Shown in pieces: positions 26,621-35,394 of a DNA stretch of 64,000 bases (its first letter is position 1; every line of letters begins with the position of its first letter). Under the pieces are notes generated by a model. The model had not been told where the DNA came from and made no database searches. It was given only the letters and a program-made list of their open reading frames with translations. The stretch lies in assembly GCA_963826695.1 (NCBI GenBank), contig CAWGXZ010000004.1, positions 124,001 to 188,000 on the forward strand. Direction: 5' to 3'. A program made the translations under genes and the position numbers. This DNA is from CAWGXZ01 sp963826695 (GTDB lineage Bacteria; Pseudomonadota; Gammaproteobacteria; Burkholderiales; Burkholderiaceae_C).

Positions 26621-27514
26621 ATGACGGCTCGACGCCTCGATGTGGATCTGTGCTGCGTCGTCGACGCGAAGAACACGGTCGGTGAGTCCCCGGTCTGGTC
26701 GGCGCCCGAACAGGCGCTGTACTGGGTCGACATTCTCGAGCCCGCGATTCACCGCTGGGAGCTGGCCAGCGGCGCGAGGCGCAGCTGGCCGATGCCGGCT
26801 GCAATCGGCAGCATCGGCTTGCGCGAGGGCGGCGGCGTGGTTGCTGCCTTGCGCAGTGGCTTTCACCGTGTCGATCTCGACAGCAGCGAAGTCACGCTGC
26901 TGGTGCATCCCGAACCCGAGCGGCCGACCAACCGGCTCAACGACGGCAAGGTCGCACCCGACGGCGCGTTCTGGGCCGGCACGATGGACGACCGGCCGGA
27001 GAAGGAGAACGTCGGCGCGCTCTACCGGCTCGGCGCCGACCACCGTTCGCAGCGCATGGCGGCCGGTGTGAAGGTTTCCAACGGCCTGGCCTGGAGCCCC
27101 GACGGGAGGGTGATGTACCACTCCGACTCCCGTGCCGGCACCATCTGGCGCTATGCGCACGACATGGCCAGCGGCGCGCTCGGCGAGCGCGAGGTCTTCG
27201 TCACCATGCAGCCCGACTGGGGCCGACCCGACGGCGGCGCCACCGATGCCGAGGGCTGCTACTGGGGCTGCGGCATCGGCGCCGGCCGGGTCAACCGCTT
27301 CAGTCCATCGGGCGAGCTGCTGTCGTGGATCGAGCTGCCGGTGACGCATCCGACCATGCCGTGTTTCGGCGGGCCGGATCTGCAGACGCTCTTCATCACC
27401 TCCCTGCGTGAGAACTTCAGCGCGGAGCAGCTGGCAGCGACGCCGCTCGCCGGTGGCGTGTTCGCAGCCCGCGTCGGGGTTCCCGGCACGCCGGTCGCGC
27501 GCTACCGCGGCTGA
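26621..27514 (+). CDS. SMP-30/gluconolactonase-family lactonase (galactaro- or glucarolactonase)
   Basis: 297-residue beta-propeller lactonase. Family motifs: NTVGESPVWSAPEQALYWVD with the metal-binding Glu, RPTNRLNDGKVAPDGAFWAGTM with Asn and Asp ligands, and GLAWSPDGRVMYHSDS. SMP-30 lactonases open sugar-acid lactones with a divalent metal. Lying 30 bases after dctM and just before the uronate dehydrogenase gene, it most likely hydrolyses the galactarolactone that uronate dehydrogenase produces. Confidence 0.88.
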   Translation: MTARRLDVDLCCVVDAKNTVGESPVWSAPEQALYWVDILEPAIHRWELASGARRSWPMPAAIGSIGLREGGGVVAALRSGFHRVDLDSSEVTLLVHPEPERPTNRLNDGKVAPDGAFWAGTMDDRPEKENVGALYRLGADHRSQRMAAGVKVSNGLAWSPDGRVMYHSDSRAGTIWRYAHDMASGALGEREVFVTMQPDWGRPDGGATDAEGCYWGCGIGAGRVNRFSPSGELLSWIELPVTHPTMPCFGGPDLQTLFITSLRENFSAEQLAATPLAGGVFAARVGVPGTPVARYRG

Positions 27515-27541
27515 TCCATCCGAATTCGAAAGGCATCTGAA

Positions 27542-28360
27542 ATGAGCATCAAAGTCGCCCTCAGCGGCGCTGGCGGCAACGTCGGCCGCATCCTCCGCAC
27601 CGAGCTGCAAAAGCGCGGCATCGACTTGCGCTCGGCCGGCGGCAGCAGGCCGCTCGAACCGATGCACGACGGCGAGGACGTGATGCACGGCGACCTGAAG
27701 GATCCGGCGGTCGTCGACCGGCTGCTGCAGGGCGTCGACGTGCTGGTCCACATGGCCGGCACCAGCGTCGAGCGCCCGCTGCCCGAAATCATCCAGAACA
27801 ACCTCGTTGCGCTGCACGAGGTCTACGAGGGCGCCCGTCGGAACGGTGTGAAGCGCATCCTCTTCGCCAGCTCGAACCATGCCTTCGGCATGCACCCGGT
27901 CGATTCGCGCCTGAAGCTCGACGCCGAGTTCCGCCCGGACGGCTTCTACGGCCTTTCGAAGGTCTGGGGCGAGGCGATGGCTCGCATGTACTGGGACAAG
28001 CACGGCATCGAAGGCGTTTCGCTGCGCATCGGCACGACGATGGGGCGGCCGCCGGAGAACTTCCGCCAGCTCAGCACCTGGATGAGCACCGAGGATTTGG
28101 TGCAGCTGGTGATGCGCGCGATCCATGCCGAGAACGTCGGCTACACGGCGGTCTGGGGCGTGTCGGCGAACAACCGCAGCTATTACGACTTGTCGGAAGG
28201 CAATGCCATCGGCTACGCGCCGACCGACAACGCCGAGGATTTCGCCGCCGGAATCCTGCAGCAGCCGAACCCGCTGGACGAACATGCACAGAAGTTCCAG
28301 GGCGGCCAGTTCGTGACCATCGACTACACGCCGCCCGAGCAGCGTGGACGCCCGGCCTGA
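27542..28360 (+). CDS. udh: uronate dehydrogenase (NAD-dependent, extended SDR)
   Basis: 272-residue short-chain dehydrogenase with the Rossmann motif VALSGAGGNVGRIL and the catalytic Tyr-X3-Lys in FYGLSKVWGE; the SSNHAFG segment supplies the catalytic Ser. Length and these motifs fit bacterial uronate dehydrogenases, which oxidise D-galacturonate or D-glucuronate to the aldaro-lactone. The neighbouring lactonase and galactarate/glucarate dehydratases support this assignment strongly. Confidence 0.85.
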   Translation: MSIKVALSGAGGNVGRILRTELQKRGIDLRSAGGSRPLEPMHDGEDVMHGDLKDPAVVDRLLQGVDVLVHMAGTSVERPLPEIIQNNLVALHEVYEGARRNGVKRILFASSNHAFGMHPVDSRLKLDAEFRPDGFYGLSKVWGEAMARMYWDKHGIEGVSLRIGTTMGRPPENFRQLSTWMSTEDLVQLVMRAIHAENVGYTAVWGVSANNRSYYDLSEGNAIGYAPTDNAEDFAAGILQQPNPLDEHAQKFQGGQFVTIDYTPPEQRGRPA

Positions 28361-28463
28361 GCCGGTGCGCGTGAGAGGCTCGACTTTCAACGTCAGCACC
28401 GCGGCCGACGTGGTCGAGAACCTCGATCTGCGGCTCGAGAATGTCACCATCAACCGGAGCTGA
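28344..28463 (+). pseudogene. remnant of a GH28 polygalacturonase-like C-terminus
   Basis: A plus-strand frame ending at the TGA 28461-28463 reads VRVRGSTFNVSTAADVVENL and then DLRLENVTINRS. That matches the last beta-helix turns of GH28 polygalacturonase-like proteins (pattern x-STF-x-NV--x-NVIENV-x-GL-x-L-x-NVTIN). There is no start or N-terminal part; the frame begins inside the end of the uronate dehydrogenase gene. It appears to be the tail left after deletion of a pectin-degrading enzyme gene, which would fit a galacturonate operon. The match is short, so confidence is moderate. Confidence 0.5.
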
Positions 28464-28470
28464 TTCGACC

Positions 28471-29762
28471 ATGCGAGTGCCCGATCGCCGAGCCCTGTTG
28501 CGCGCCATGTTCGACGCCGCGGTCGCCGCAGCGCAACCGGCGCTCTGCCTTCCGCCCCACCTGCCGCCGCCGCCCAGCGGCCGCACGATCGTCATCGGCG
28601 CCGGCAAGGCGTCGGCGGCGATGGCGCGCGCGCTGGAGGACCACTGGCCCGGCCCGCTCGAAGGCCTGGTCGTCACCCGCTACGGCTACGAGGTGCCGTG
28701 CGAGCGCATCGAGATCGTCCAGGCCGCGCATCCCGTGCCCGACGCCGCCGGGCTCGCCGCGGCCGAGCGCATCCGCGACAAGGTCAGCGGGCTGAGCGAA
28801 GACGACCTCGTCATCGCGCTGATTTCGGGCGGCGGCTCGTCGCTGCTGGTCGGCCCCGGCCCCGGCCTGACGCTCGCCGACAAGCAGTCGGTGAACAGCG
28901 CCTTGCTGAAGAGCGGTGCCAGCATCTCCGAGATGAACGTCGTGCGCCGGCACCTGTCGTCGCTGAAGGGCGGCCGCCTCGCCGCGGCCTGCCATCCGGC
29001 GAAGCTGCTGACGCTGTTGATCTCCGACGTGCCCGGCGACGATCCGATCGACATCGCCTCGGGCCCGACGGTCCCCGATCCGACGACGCTGCGCCGACGC
29101 GCTGGCGATCATCGAGCGCTACCGCATCGAGGTGCCGGCTGCCGTGCGGGCACTGCTCGAAAGCGGCGAGGGCGAGACCGTCAAGCCCGGCGATCCGCGG
29201 CTGGCGGAACATCGAAACCCGGATGATCACCGCGCCGCAGATCGCCCTCGAAGCCGCCGCGCAGGTGGCCCGCGACGCCGGCATCACCCCCTACATCCTC
29301 GGCGACAGCCTCGAAGGCGAAGCCCGCGACATCGGCAAGGCGCTGGCCGGCATCGCGCGCCAGGTCGCCGTGCACGGCCAGCCCTTCGAGACGCCGTGCG
29401 TGCTGCTTTCCGGCGGCGAAACCACGGTGACGATTCGCGGCGACGGCCGTGGCGGTCGCAACGTCGAATTCCTGCTCTCGCTGGCCGTGGCCCTCAACGG
29501 GCTGCCGGGCGTGCACGCCATGGCCGGTGACACCGACGGCGTCGACGGCGCCGAGGAAATCGCCGGCGCGATCGCCACCCCCGACACGCTGGCGCGGGCC
29601 TGGGCGCAGGGCATCAACCCGCGCAGCCGGCTCGATGCCAACGACGGCCACGGTTTCTTCCAGGCGCTCGGCGACTCGGTGGTGACCGGCCCGACCCTGA
29701 CCAACGTCAACGATTTCCGCGCCATCGTCATCGACGGCGCTTCAACCCCGGAATCCCCATGA
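28471..29762 (+). pseudogene. ttuD: glycerate 2-kinase (MOFRL/TtuD type), two frameshifts
   Basis: Converts D-glycerate to 2-phosphoglycerate. The N-terminal part has VIGAGKASAAMARALEDHWP and LISGGGSSLL; the C-terminal MOFRL part has VLLSGGETTVTIRGDGRGGR and the segment AGDTDGVDG. The coding sequence is split over three frames. An extra base near 29092-29096 shifts it before DALAIIERYRIEVPAAVRAL, and an extra G near 29204-29207 shifts it before NIETRMITAPQIALEAA. Correcting both gives one continuous protein of about 430 residues. As all conserved motifs survive, assembly errors are more likely than gene death. The stop overlaps the pyruvate kinase ATG. Confidence 0.85.
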
Positions 29763-31180
29763 CCCGCCTGCAAAGCAACGCCAAGATCGTCGCCACCCTG
29801 GGCCCGGCGAGTGCCGACCGCGCCACCATCGAAGCACTGGTGCATGCCGGCGCCGATGTCTTCCGCCTCAACTTCAGCCACGGCACGCACGCCGACCACA
29901 AGCAGCGGCTCGACACCATCCGCGCCATCGAAAGCGATCTCGGCCGCCCGATCGGCGTGCTGCTCGACTTGCAGGGGCCGAAGCTGCGCGTCGGCACCTT
30001 TGCCAACGGGCCGGTGCAGCTGGTCGAAGGCGCGGCCTTCCGGCTCGACCTCGACCGCGACAAGCCCGGCGACGCGACGCGCGCGCCGATGCCGCACCCG
30101 GAAATCTTCGCCGCGCTGGCCGAAGGCGCCGAACTGTTGCTCGACGACGGCCGGCTGCGCCTGAAGGTCGAGCGCTGCGGGCCCGACTTCGCCGAGACCC
30201 GCGTCATCAACGGCGGCCAGCTTTCCGACCGCAAGGGCGTCAACGTCCCCGGCGTCGTGCTGCCGCTGTCCGCGCTGACGGTGAAGGACCGTGCCGACCT
30301 CGACTTCGGCCTGACGCTCGGCATCGACTGGGTGGCGCTGTCGTTCGTGCAGCGCGCCGAGGACATCATCGAGGTCAAGCGCATCGTCGAGGGCCGCGCC
30401 GGCATCGTTGCCAAGCTGGAAAAGCCGGCCGCGATCGACAGCCTCGACGCGATCCTCGCCGAGACCGACGCCGTGATGGTGGCCCGCGGCGACCTCGGCG
30501 TCGAGATGCCCGCCGAGCAGGTGCCTGCGATCCAGAAGCGCATCGTGCGCGCCTGCCGGCGCCTCGGCAAACCGGTGATCGTCGCCACGCAGATGCTCGA
30601 GTCGATGGTCTCGGCGCCGGTGCCGACGCGTGCCGAAGCGTCCGACGTCGCGACCGCGATCTACGACGGCGCCGACGCGGTGATGCTCTCGGCGGAATCG
30701 GCATCCGGCCGCTACCCGGTCGAGTCGGTGGCGATGATGGACCGGATCATTGCGCAGACCGAGGCCGACCCGCAGTACCGCGAGGCCATCGACGCCTCGC
30801 ACACGCGGCCGCAGGCCAACGTGGCTGATGCCATCGGTTGGGCGGCGCGCTCGGTGGCCGGCCTGCTCGACGTGGCGGCGATGGTCGCCTACACCAACTC
30901 GGGTGCTTCGGCCTTGCGCATGTCGCGCGAGCGGCCGCGCGCGCCGATCATCGGCATGACGCCGCGGCGTGCCACGGCGCGCCGGCTGGCACTGGTCTGG
31001 GGTGTCAATTCGGTGCTCTGCCACGAGGTGATGAGCGTCGACGAGATGACCGAGGTGGCGATCGAGACCGCCGTCAAGCGCGGCTTCGCAACGGCGGGTC
31101 AGACCATCGTCATCGCCGCTGGCATGCCGTTCGGCAACTCCGGGACGACCAACCTGTTGCGCATCGCGCAGGTCGGCTGA
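29759..31180 (+). CDS. pyk: pyruvate kinase
   Basis: 473-residue glycolytic enzyme converting phosphoenolpyruvate and ADP to pyruvate and ATP. Motifs: NAKIVATLGPASADRATIEA, LDLQGPKLRVG, the metal site VMVARGDLGVEMPAEQVP, and VIVATQMLESM. Its ATG overlaps the glycerate kinase stop (ATGA), so it is translated with the catabolic operon. Operon-borne pyruvate kinases with glycerate kinase occur in tartrate (ttu) and glyoxylate/glycerate pathways; here it would dispose of the 2-phosphoglycerate branch after enolase. Confidence 0.94.
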   Translation: MTRLQSNAKIVATLGPASADRATIEALVHAGADVFRLNFSHGTHADHKQRLDTIRAIESDLGRPIGVLLDLQGPKLRVGTFANGPVQLVEGAAFRLDLDRDKPGDATRAPMPHPEIFAALAEGAELLLDDGRLRLKVERCGPDFAETRVINGGQLSDRKGVNVPGVVLPLSALTVKDRADLDFGLTLGIDWVALSFVQRAEDIIEVKRIVEGRAGIVAKLEKPAAIDSLDAILAETDAVMVARGDLGVEMPAEQVPAIQKRIVRACRRLGKPVIVATQMLESMVSAPVPTRAEASDVATAIYDGADAVMLSAESASGRYPVESVAMMDRIIAQTEADPQYREAIDASHTRPQANVADAIGWAARSVAGLLDVAAMVAYTNSGASALRMSRERPRAPIIGMTPRRATARRLALVWGVNSVLCHEVMSVDEMTEVAIETAVKRGFATAGQTIVIAAGMPFGNSGTTNLLRIAQVG

Positions 31181-31198
31181 AACAGACAGGGACTATCC

Positions 31199-32851
31199 AT
31201 GTTGCAAACCGCCAAGGGTCCGGCTCCGGGCCATCCGCCCGAGCTGCTGACCGAGGGGCCGACCGCGGCCCCGGCAAAGACGCCGGTGATCATCGCCATG
31301 CACCCCGACGACAACGTCGCGATCGTCGCCAACGACGGCGGCCTGGGGGCCGGCACCGCGCTGCCGTCCGGGCTGGTGCTGCGCGACCATGTGCCGCAGG
31401 GCCACAAGGTGTCGCTGGAAGACTTCGCCGAAGGCGACACGGTGCGCCGCTACAACGTGCCGATCGGCTACGCGGTCAAGGCCATCCCCGCCGGCAGCTG
31501 GGTGCACGAGCGCCTGCTGAAGATGCCGGCCGCGCGTGAACTCGACGACAACCTGCCGATCGCCACCGTCAAGCCGCCGCCGCAGCCGGCGCTCGAGGGC
31601 TACACCTTCGAGGGTTTCCGCAACCCGGACGGCTCGGTCGGCACGCGCAACATCCTGGCCATCACCCAGACCGTGCAGTGCGTGGCCGGCGTCGTCGACT
31701 TCGCGGTCCAGCGCATCAAGGAAGAGCTGCTGCCGCGCTTCCCGAACGTCGACGATGTCGTCGGCCTCGATCACGGCTACGGCTGCGGTGTCGCCATCGA
31801 CGCGCCCGGTGCCGAGATCCCGATCCGCACGCTGCGCAACATCGCGCTGAACCCGAACTTCGGCGGCGAGGTGATGGTCGTGAGCCTCGGCTGCGAGAAG
31901 CTGCAGCCCGAGCGGCTGATGCCGCCCGGCACCATCCCGCTGGTCGACGAGCGCAACGTCGCCGACATCGGCGTCACGGCCGAGGCCGGGCTCGACGTCG
32001 TCTGCCTGCAGTCCGAGCACCATGTCGGCTTCATGTCGATGATCGACTCGGTCATGGCCATGGCCCTGCTGCACCTGGAGCGGCTCAACGACCGCCAGCG
32101 CGAAACGGTGCCGGCTTCCGAGCTGGTCGTCGGCGTGCAATGCGGCGGCAGCGACGCCTTTTCCGGCGTCACCGCCAACCCGGCGGTCGGGTTCTGCACC
32201 GACCTGCTGGTGCGCGCCGGCGCCACGGTGATGTTTTCCGAGGTCACCGAAGTCCGCGACGGCATCGACCAGCTGACTTCGCGCGCGACGACGGCGGAAG
32301 TCGCTCAGGGGATGATCCGCGAGATGGCCTGGTACGACGCCTACCTCGACCGCGGCCGCGTCGACCGCAGCGCCAACACGACGCCAGGCAACAAGAAGGG
32401 CGGCCTGTCGAACATCGTCGAGAAGGCGATGGGCTCGATCGTCAAGTCGGGCAGCTCGCCGATCTCGGGCGTGATCTCGCCGGGCGAGAAGCTCAGGCAG
32501 AAAGGCCTGATCTACGCCGCGACGCCGGCCAGCGACTTCATCTGCGGCACGCTGCAGCTGGCGGCGGGCATGAACCTGCACGTCTTCACCACCGGTCGCG
32601 GCACGCCGTACGGGCTGGCGCAGGTGCCGGTCATCAAGGTGGCGACGCGCAGCGACCTGGCGCGCCGCTGGCACGACCTGATGGACGTGAATGCCGGCCG
32701 AATCGCCACCGGCGAGGCCACGATCGAGGACGTCGGCTGGGAGCTGTTCCACCTGATGCTCGATGTCGCCAGCGGCCGGAAGAAGACCTGGGCCGAGCAC
32801 TGGAAGCTGCACAACGCCCTGGTCCTCTTCAACCCGGCACCGGTGACCTGA
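31199..32851 (+). CDS. garD: galactarate dehydratase, UxaA/GarD family
   Basis: 550-residue dehydratase giving 5-keto-4-deoxyglucarate from galactarate. The N-terminal SAF domain is at about 20-120 (HPDDNVAIVANDGGLGAGTA, GHKVSLEDFAEGD). The UxaA_C/D-galactarate dehydratase part has GFRNPDGSVGTRNILAITQT, VVGLDHGYGCGVAIDAP, VSLGCEKLQPERL, and VGVQCGGSDAFSGVTANPAV, with conserved cysteines and histidines for the iron-dependent site. Altronate dehydratase is the main alternative in this family, but the neighbours (uronate dehydrogenase, GarL, GarR) point to galactarate. Confidence 0.85.
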   Translation: MLQTAKGPAPGHPPELLTEGPTAAPAKTPVIIAMHPDDNVAIVANDGGLGAGTALPSGLVLRDHVPQGHKVSLEDFAEGDTVRRYNVPIGYAVKAIPAGSWVHERLLKMPAARELDDNLPIATVKPPPQPALEGYTFEGFRNPDGSVGTRNILAITQTVQCVAGVVDFAVQRIKEELLPRFPNVDDVVGLDHGYGCGVAIDAPGAEIPIRTLRNIALNPNFGGEVMVVSLGCEKLQPERLMPPGTIPLVDERNVADIGVTAEAGLDVVCLQSEHHVGFMSMIDSVMAMALLHLERLNDRQRETVPASELVVGVQCGGSDAFSGVTANPAVGFCTDLLVRAGATVMFSEVTEVRDGIDQLTSRATTAEVAQGMIREMAWYDAYLDRGRVDRSANTTPGNKKGGLSNIVEKAMGSIVKSGSSPISGVISPGEKLRQKGLIYAATPASDFICGTLQLAAGMNLHVFTTGRGTPYGLAQVPVIKVATRSDLARRWHDLMDVNAGRIATGEATIEDVGWELFHLMLDVASGRKKTWAEHWKLHNALVLFNPAPVT

Positions 32852-32947
32852 GGCGCGCGACGCTCGTTCGCGCACCTCGGCCCGCTCGCAGCGAGCCTGT
32901 CCGTTCGCTCAGGCCGCTGCCCCTCTGAAACTTCAGGAGACACGCTC

Positions 32948-33916
32948 ATGAAACTGCAATTCAGTACCTTCATCCTCGGCGCGGCAATCGCCGTCGGCGC
33001 TGCTGCACAAACGCCGGCCTGGCCGGACAAACCGGTGACGATGGTCGTGCCGTTCCCGCCCGGCGGTTCGACCGACCTGATTGCCCGAACGCTCGGCGCC
33101 AAGCTGCAGGAGTCACTCGGCGCGACCTTCATCGTCGACAACAAGGCGGGGGCCACGGGAACCATCGGCGCTGGTTTCGTCAAGCGCGCGGCGCCGGATG
33201 GCTACACGCTGCTGGTGTCTTCGCTCGGGCCGTTCGTGATCGCGCCGCACTTCCTCAAGAGCCCGCCGTACGACGCGCTGAAGGACTTCGACTACATCAC
33301 CGTGGCGGTGCAGGCGCCGAACGTCCTCGCCGTGCCGGTCAGCTCGCGGCACAAGTCGCTGGCCGACGTGATCGCGTACCACAAGGCGAATCCGGGCAAG
33401 ATGACCTTCGCCTCGTCGGGCAACGGTTCGAGCGATCACCTGACCGCCGAGCTGTTCTGGCAGCAGACGGGAACCACCGGCATCCATGTGCCGTACAAGG
33501 GGGGCGGCCCGGCGACCCAGGACCTGATCAGCGGCCAGGTCGACGCTTCCTGGGTCAACATCAACACCGCGGCGCCGTTCCTGAAGTCGGGCAAGCTGAA
33601 GGCGCTGGCGATTACCGGCGCCAAGCGCTCACCGATCTTCCCCGACGTGCCGACGGTCGAGGAAGCTGGCGTCAAGAACGTCAATGTCTATTCGTGGCAG
33701 GCGATCGCCGCACCGCGCGGGCTTCCGCCGGCGGTGAAGACCAAGCTGCACACGGCCATCGTCGCAGCGCTGAACGATCCGCCGATCAAGACCAAGCTGC
33801 TCGACCTCGGCTTCGAGATCGTCGGCAACACGCCCGAGCAGTTCGCTGCTTTCCAGGCGACCGAGTTCGCGCGCTGGAAGAAGGTGATCGAGACCGGCAA
33901 GATCACCGCCGACTGA
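32948..33916 (+). CDS. Bug/TctC-family periplasmic solute-binding protein
   Basis: 322-residue receptor with a signal peptide (FILGAAIAVGAAAQ) and the family motifs VTMVVPFPPGGSTDLIARTL, DNKAGATGTIGAGFVKRAAP and HVPYKGGGPATQDLISGQ. It sits inside the sugar-acid operon between garD and gudD, so an aldarate ligand is likely (inference). No TctA or TctB permease gene is nearby; it may feed a permease encoded elsewhere or act as a sensor, as some Bug proteins do. A conserved inverted repeat follows its stop at 33918. Confidence 0.92.
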   Translation: MKLQFSTFILGAAIAVGAAAQTPAWPDKPVTMVVPFPPGGSTDLIARTLGAKLQESLGATFIVDNKAGATGTIGAGFVKRAAPDGYTLLVSSLGPFVIAPHFLKSPPYDALKDFDYITVAVQAPNVLAVPVSSRHKSLADVIAYHKANPGKMTFASSGNGSSDHLTAELFWQQTGTTGIHVPYKGGGPATQDLISGQVDASWVNINTAAPFLKSGKLKALAITGAKRSPIFPDVPTVEEAGVKNVNVYSWQAIAAPRGLPPAVKTKLHTAIVAALNDPPIKTKLLDLGFEIVGNTPEQFAAFQATEFARWKKVIETGKITAD

Positions 33917-33917
33917 C

Positions 33918-33964
33918 GAAGGTGTGAGTCAACCTGCTGCGCTGCGCGTTTCTTTCACACCTTC
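33918..33964. repeat. palindromic intergenic element, copy 1
   Basis: GAAGGTGTGA (33918-33927) and TCACACCTTC (33955-33964) form a perfect 10-base inverted repeat around a 27-base loop. It lies two bases after the TctC stop and 50 bases before the gudD start. The same arms with extended identity recur at 36368-36490. It could act as a hairpin that tunes expression between operon genes, or be a small mobile palindrome. Confidence 0.75.
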
Positions 33965-34013
33965 TGAGCGCACCTGCCGACAGTGCGCGGCGACGACTAC
34001 CCGAAAGGTGAAC

Positions 34014-35348
34014 ATGCCCGATTCCTCGACCCCCCGCATCACCGACCTGCGCGTCATTCCGGTCGCCGGCCGCGACAGCATGCTGCTCAACCTGAGCGGC
34101 GCGCACGGTCCGTACTTCACGCGCAACCTGCTGATCCTCACCGACAGCGCCGGCCGCACCGGCGTCGGTGAAGTACCCGGCGGCGAGAAGATCCGCCAGA
34201 CGCTCGAAGACGCCCGGGCGATGGTCGTCGGCCAGCCGATCGGCAACCACCTGCAACTGCTTCGCGACGCACAGGCCGCCTTCGCCGACCGCGACAGCGG
34301 CGGCCGTGGGCTGCAGACCTTCGACCTGCGCATCGCGATCCACGCGGTCACGGCGATCGAGTCGGCTCTGCTCGACCTGCTCGGCCAGCACCTCGACGTG
34401 CCGGTTGCCGCGCTGCTCGGTGAAGGCCAGCAGCGCGACGCGGTCGAAATGCTCGGCTACCTGTTCTTCATCGGCGACCGCGGGCAGACCGACCTGCCGT
34501 ACGACAGCGACCCGGGCGCCGACAACGACTGGTTCCGCCTGCGCCACGAGAAGGCGATGACTCCCGAGGCGGTGGTGCGCCTGGCCGAGGCCGCCCGCGA
34601 GCGCTACGGCTTCAACGACTTCAAGCTCAAGGGCGGCGCGCTGCGCGCCGAGGAGGAGATCGACGCCATCCGCGCGCTGCACGAGCGCTTCCCCGAGGCG
34701 CGCGTCACGCTCGACCCGAACGGCGGCTGGCTGCTGAAGGATGCGATCCGGCTGATGCGCGACATGCGCGGCGTCGTCGCCTACGCCGAGGACCCGTGCG
34801 GCGCCGAGGAGGGCTTCTCGGGCCGCGAGGTGATGGCCGAGTTCCGCCGCGCCACCGGCCTGCCGACGGCGACCAACATGATCGCCACCGACTGGCGGCA
34901 GCTGACGCATGCGCTGTCGCTGCAGTCGGTCGACATCCCGCTGGCCGATCCGCACTTCTGGACCATGGCCGGCTCGGTCCGCGTCGCGCAGACCTGCCGC
35001 GACTGGGGCCTGACCTGGGGCTCGCATTCGAACAACCACTTCGACGTCTCGCTCGCCATGTTCACGCATGTCGGCGCCGCAGCGCCGGGCCGCGTCACGG
35101 CGATCGACACGCACTGGATCTGGCAGGACGGCCAGCGCCTGACGAAGGAGCCGCTGCAGATCGTCGGCGGCCATGTCCAGGTGCCGAAGAAGCCGGGGCT
35201 CGGCGTCGAGCTCGACATGGCCGAGGTCGAGAAGGCGCACCAGCTCTACAACCAGCACGGCCTGGGCTCGCGCGACGATGCGACCGCCATGCAGTACCTC
35301 ATCCCCGGCTGGACCTTCAACCCGAAGCGCCCCGCGCTGGATCGTTGA
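34014..35348 (+). CDS. gudD: glucarate dehydratase (enolase superfamily)
   Basis: 444-residue enzyme dehydrating D-glucarate (or L-idarate) to 5-keto-4-deoxyglucarate, the same product as GarD. Enolase-superfamily residues are visible: the catalytic Lys in FNDFKLKGGALRAEEEID, metal ligands in VTLDPNGGW, AYAEDPCG and ATNMIATDW, and the catalytic His in GSHSNNHFDVSLAMFTHV. Length matches GudD (about 446). The ATG at 34014 follows an AAAGGTG ribosome-binding site. With GarD it lets the operon use both aldarates. Confidence 0.92.
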   Translation: MPDSSTPRITDLRVIPVAGRDSMLLNLSGAHGPYFTRNLLILTDSAGRTGVGEVPGGEKIRQTLEDARAMVVGQPIGNHLQLLRDAQAAFADRDSGGRGLQTFDLRIAIHAVTAIESALLDLLGQHLDVPVAALLGEGQQRDAVEMLGYLFFIGDRGQTDLPYDSDPGADNDWFRLRHEKAMTPEAVVRLAEAARERYGFNDFKLKGGALRAEEEIDAIRALHERFPEARVTLDPNGGWLLKDAIRLMRDMRGVVAYAEDPCGAEEGFSGREVMAEFRRATGLPTATNMIATDWRQLTHALSLQSVDIPLADPHFWTMAGSVRVAQTCRDWGLTWGSHSNNHFDVSLAMFTHVGAAAPGRVTAIDTHWIWQDGQRLTKEPLQIVGGHVQVPKKPGLGVELDMAEVEKAHQLYNQHGLGSRDDATAMQYLIPGWTFNPKRPALDR

Positions 35349-35394
35349 TCCAGCCCGTTACTGCCAGCGCCATTCACCACCAAGGAACCCGCCC

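Noticed and set aside
25205..28453. Minus-strand open frame of more than 1000 codons opposite the TRAP, lactonase and udh genes
   Set aside because: It is antisense to five well-conserved genes, is rich in Arg, Asp, His and Gln as expected for an antisense frame in GC-rich DNA, and has no recognisable domain.
31199..32851. Altronate dehydratase (UxaA/UxaB pathway) for the UxaA-family gene
   Set aside because: No altronate oxidoreductase or uronate isomerase is present, while uronate dehydrogenase, GudD, GarL and GarR are; galactarate is the better substrate.
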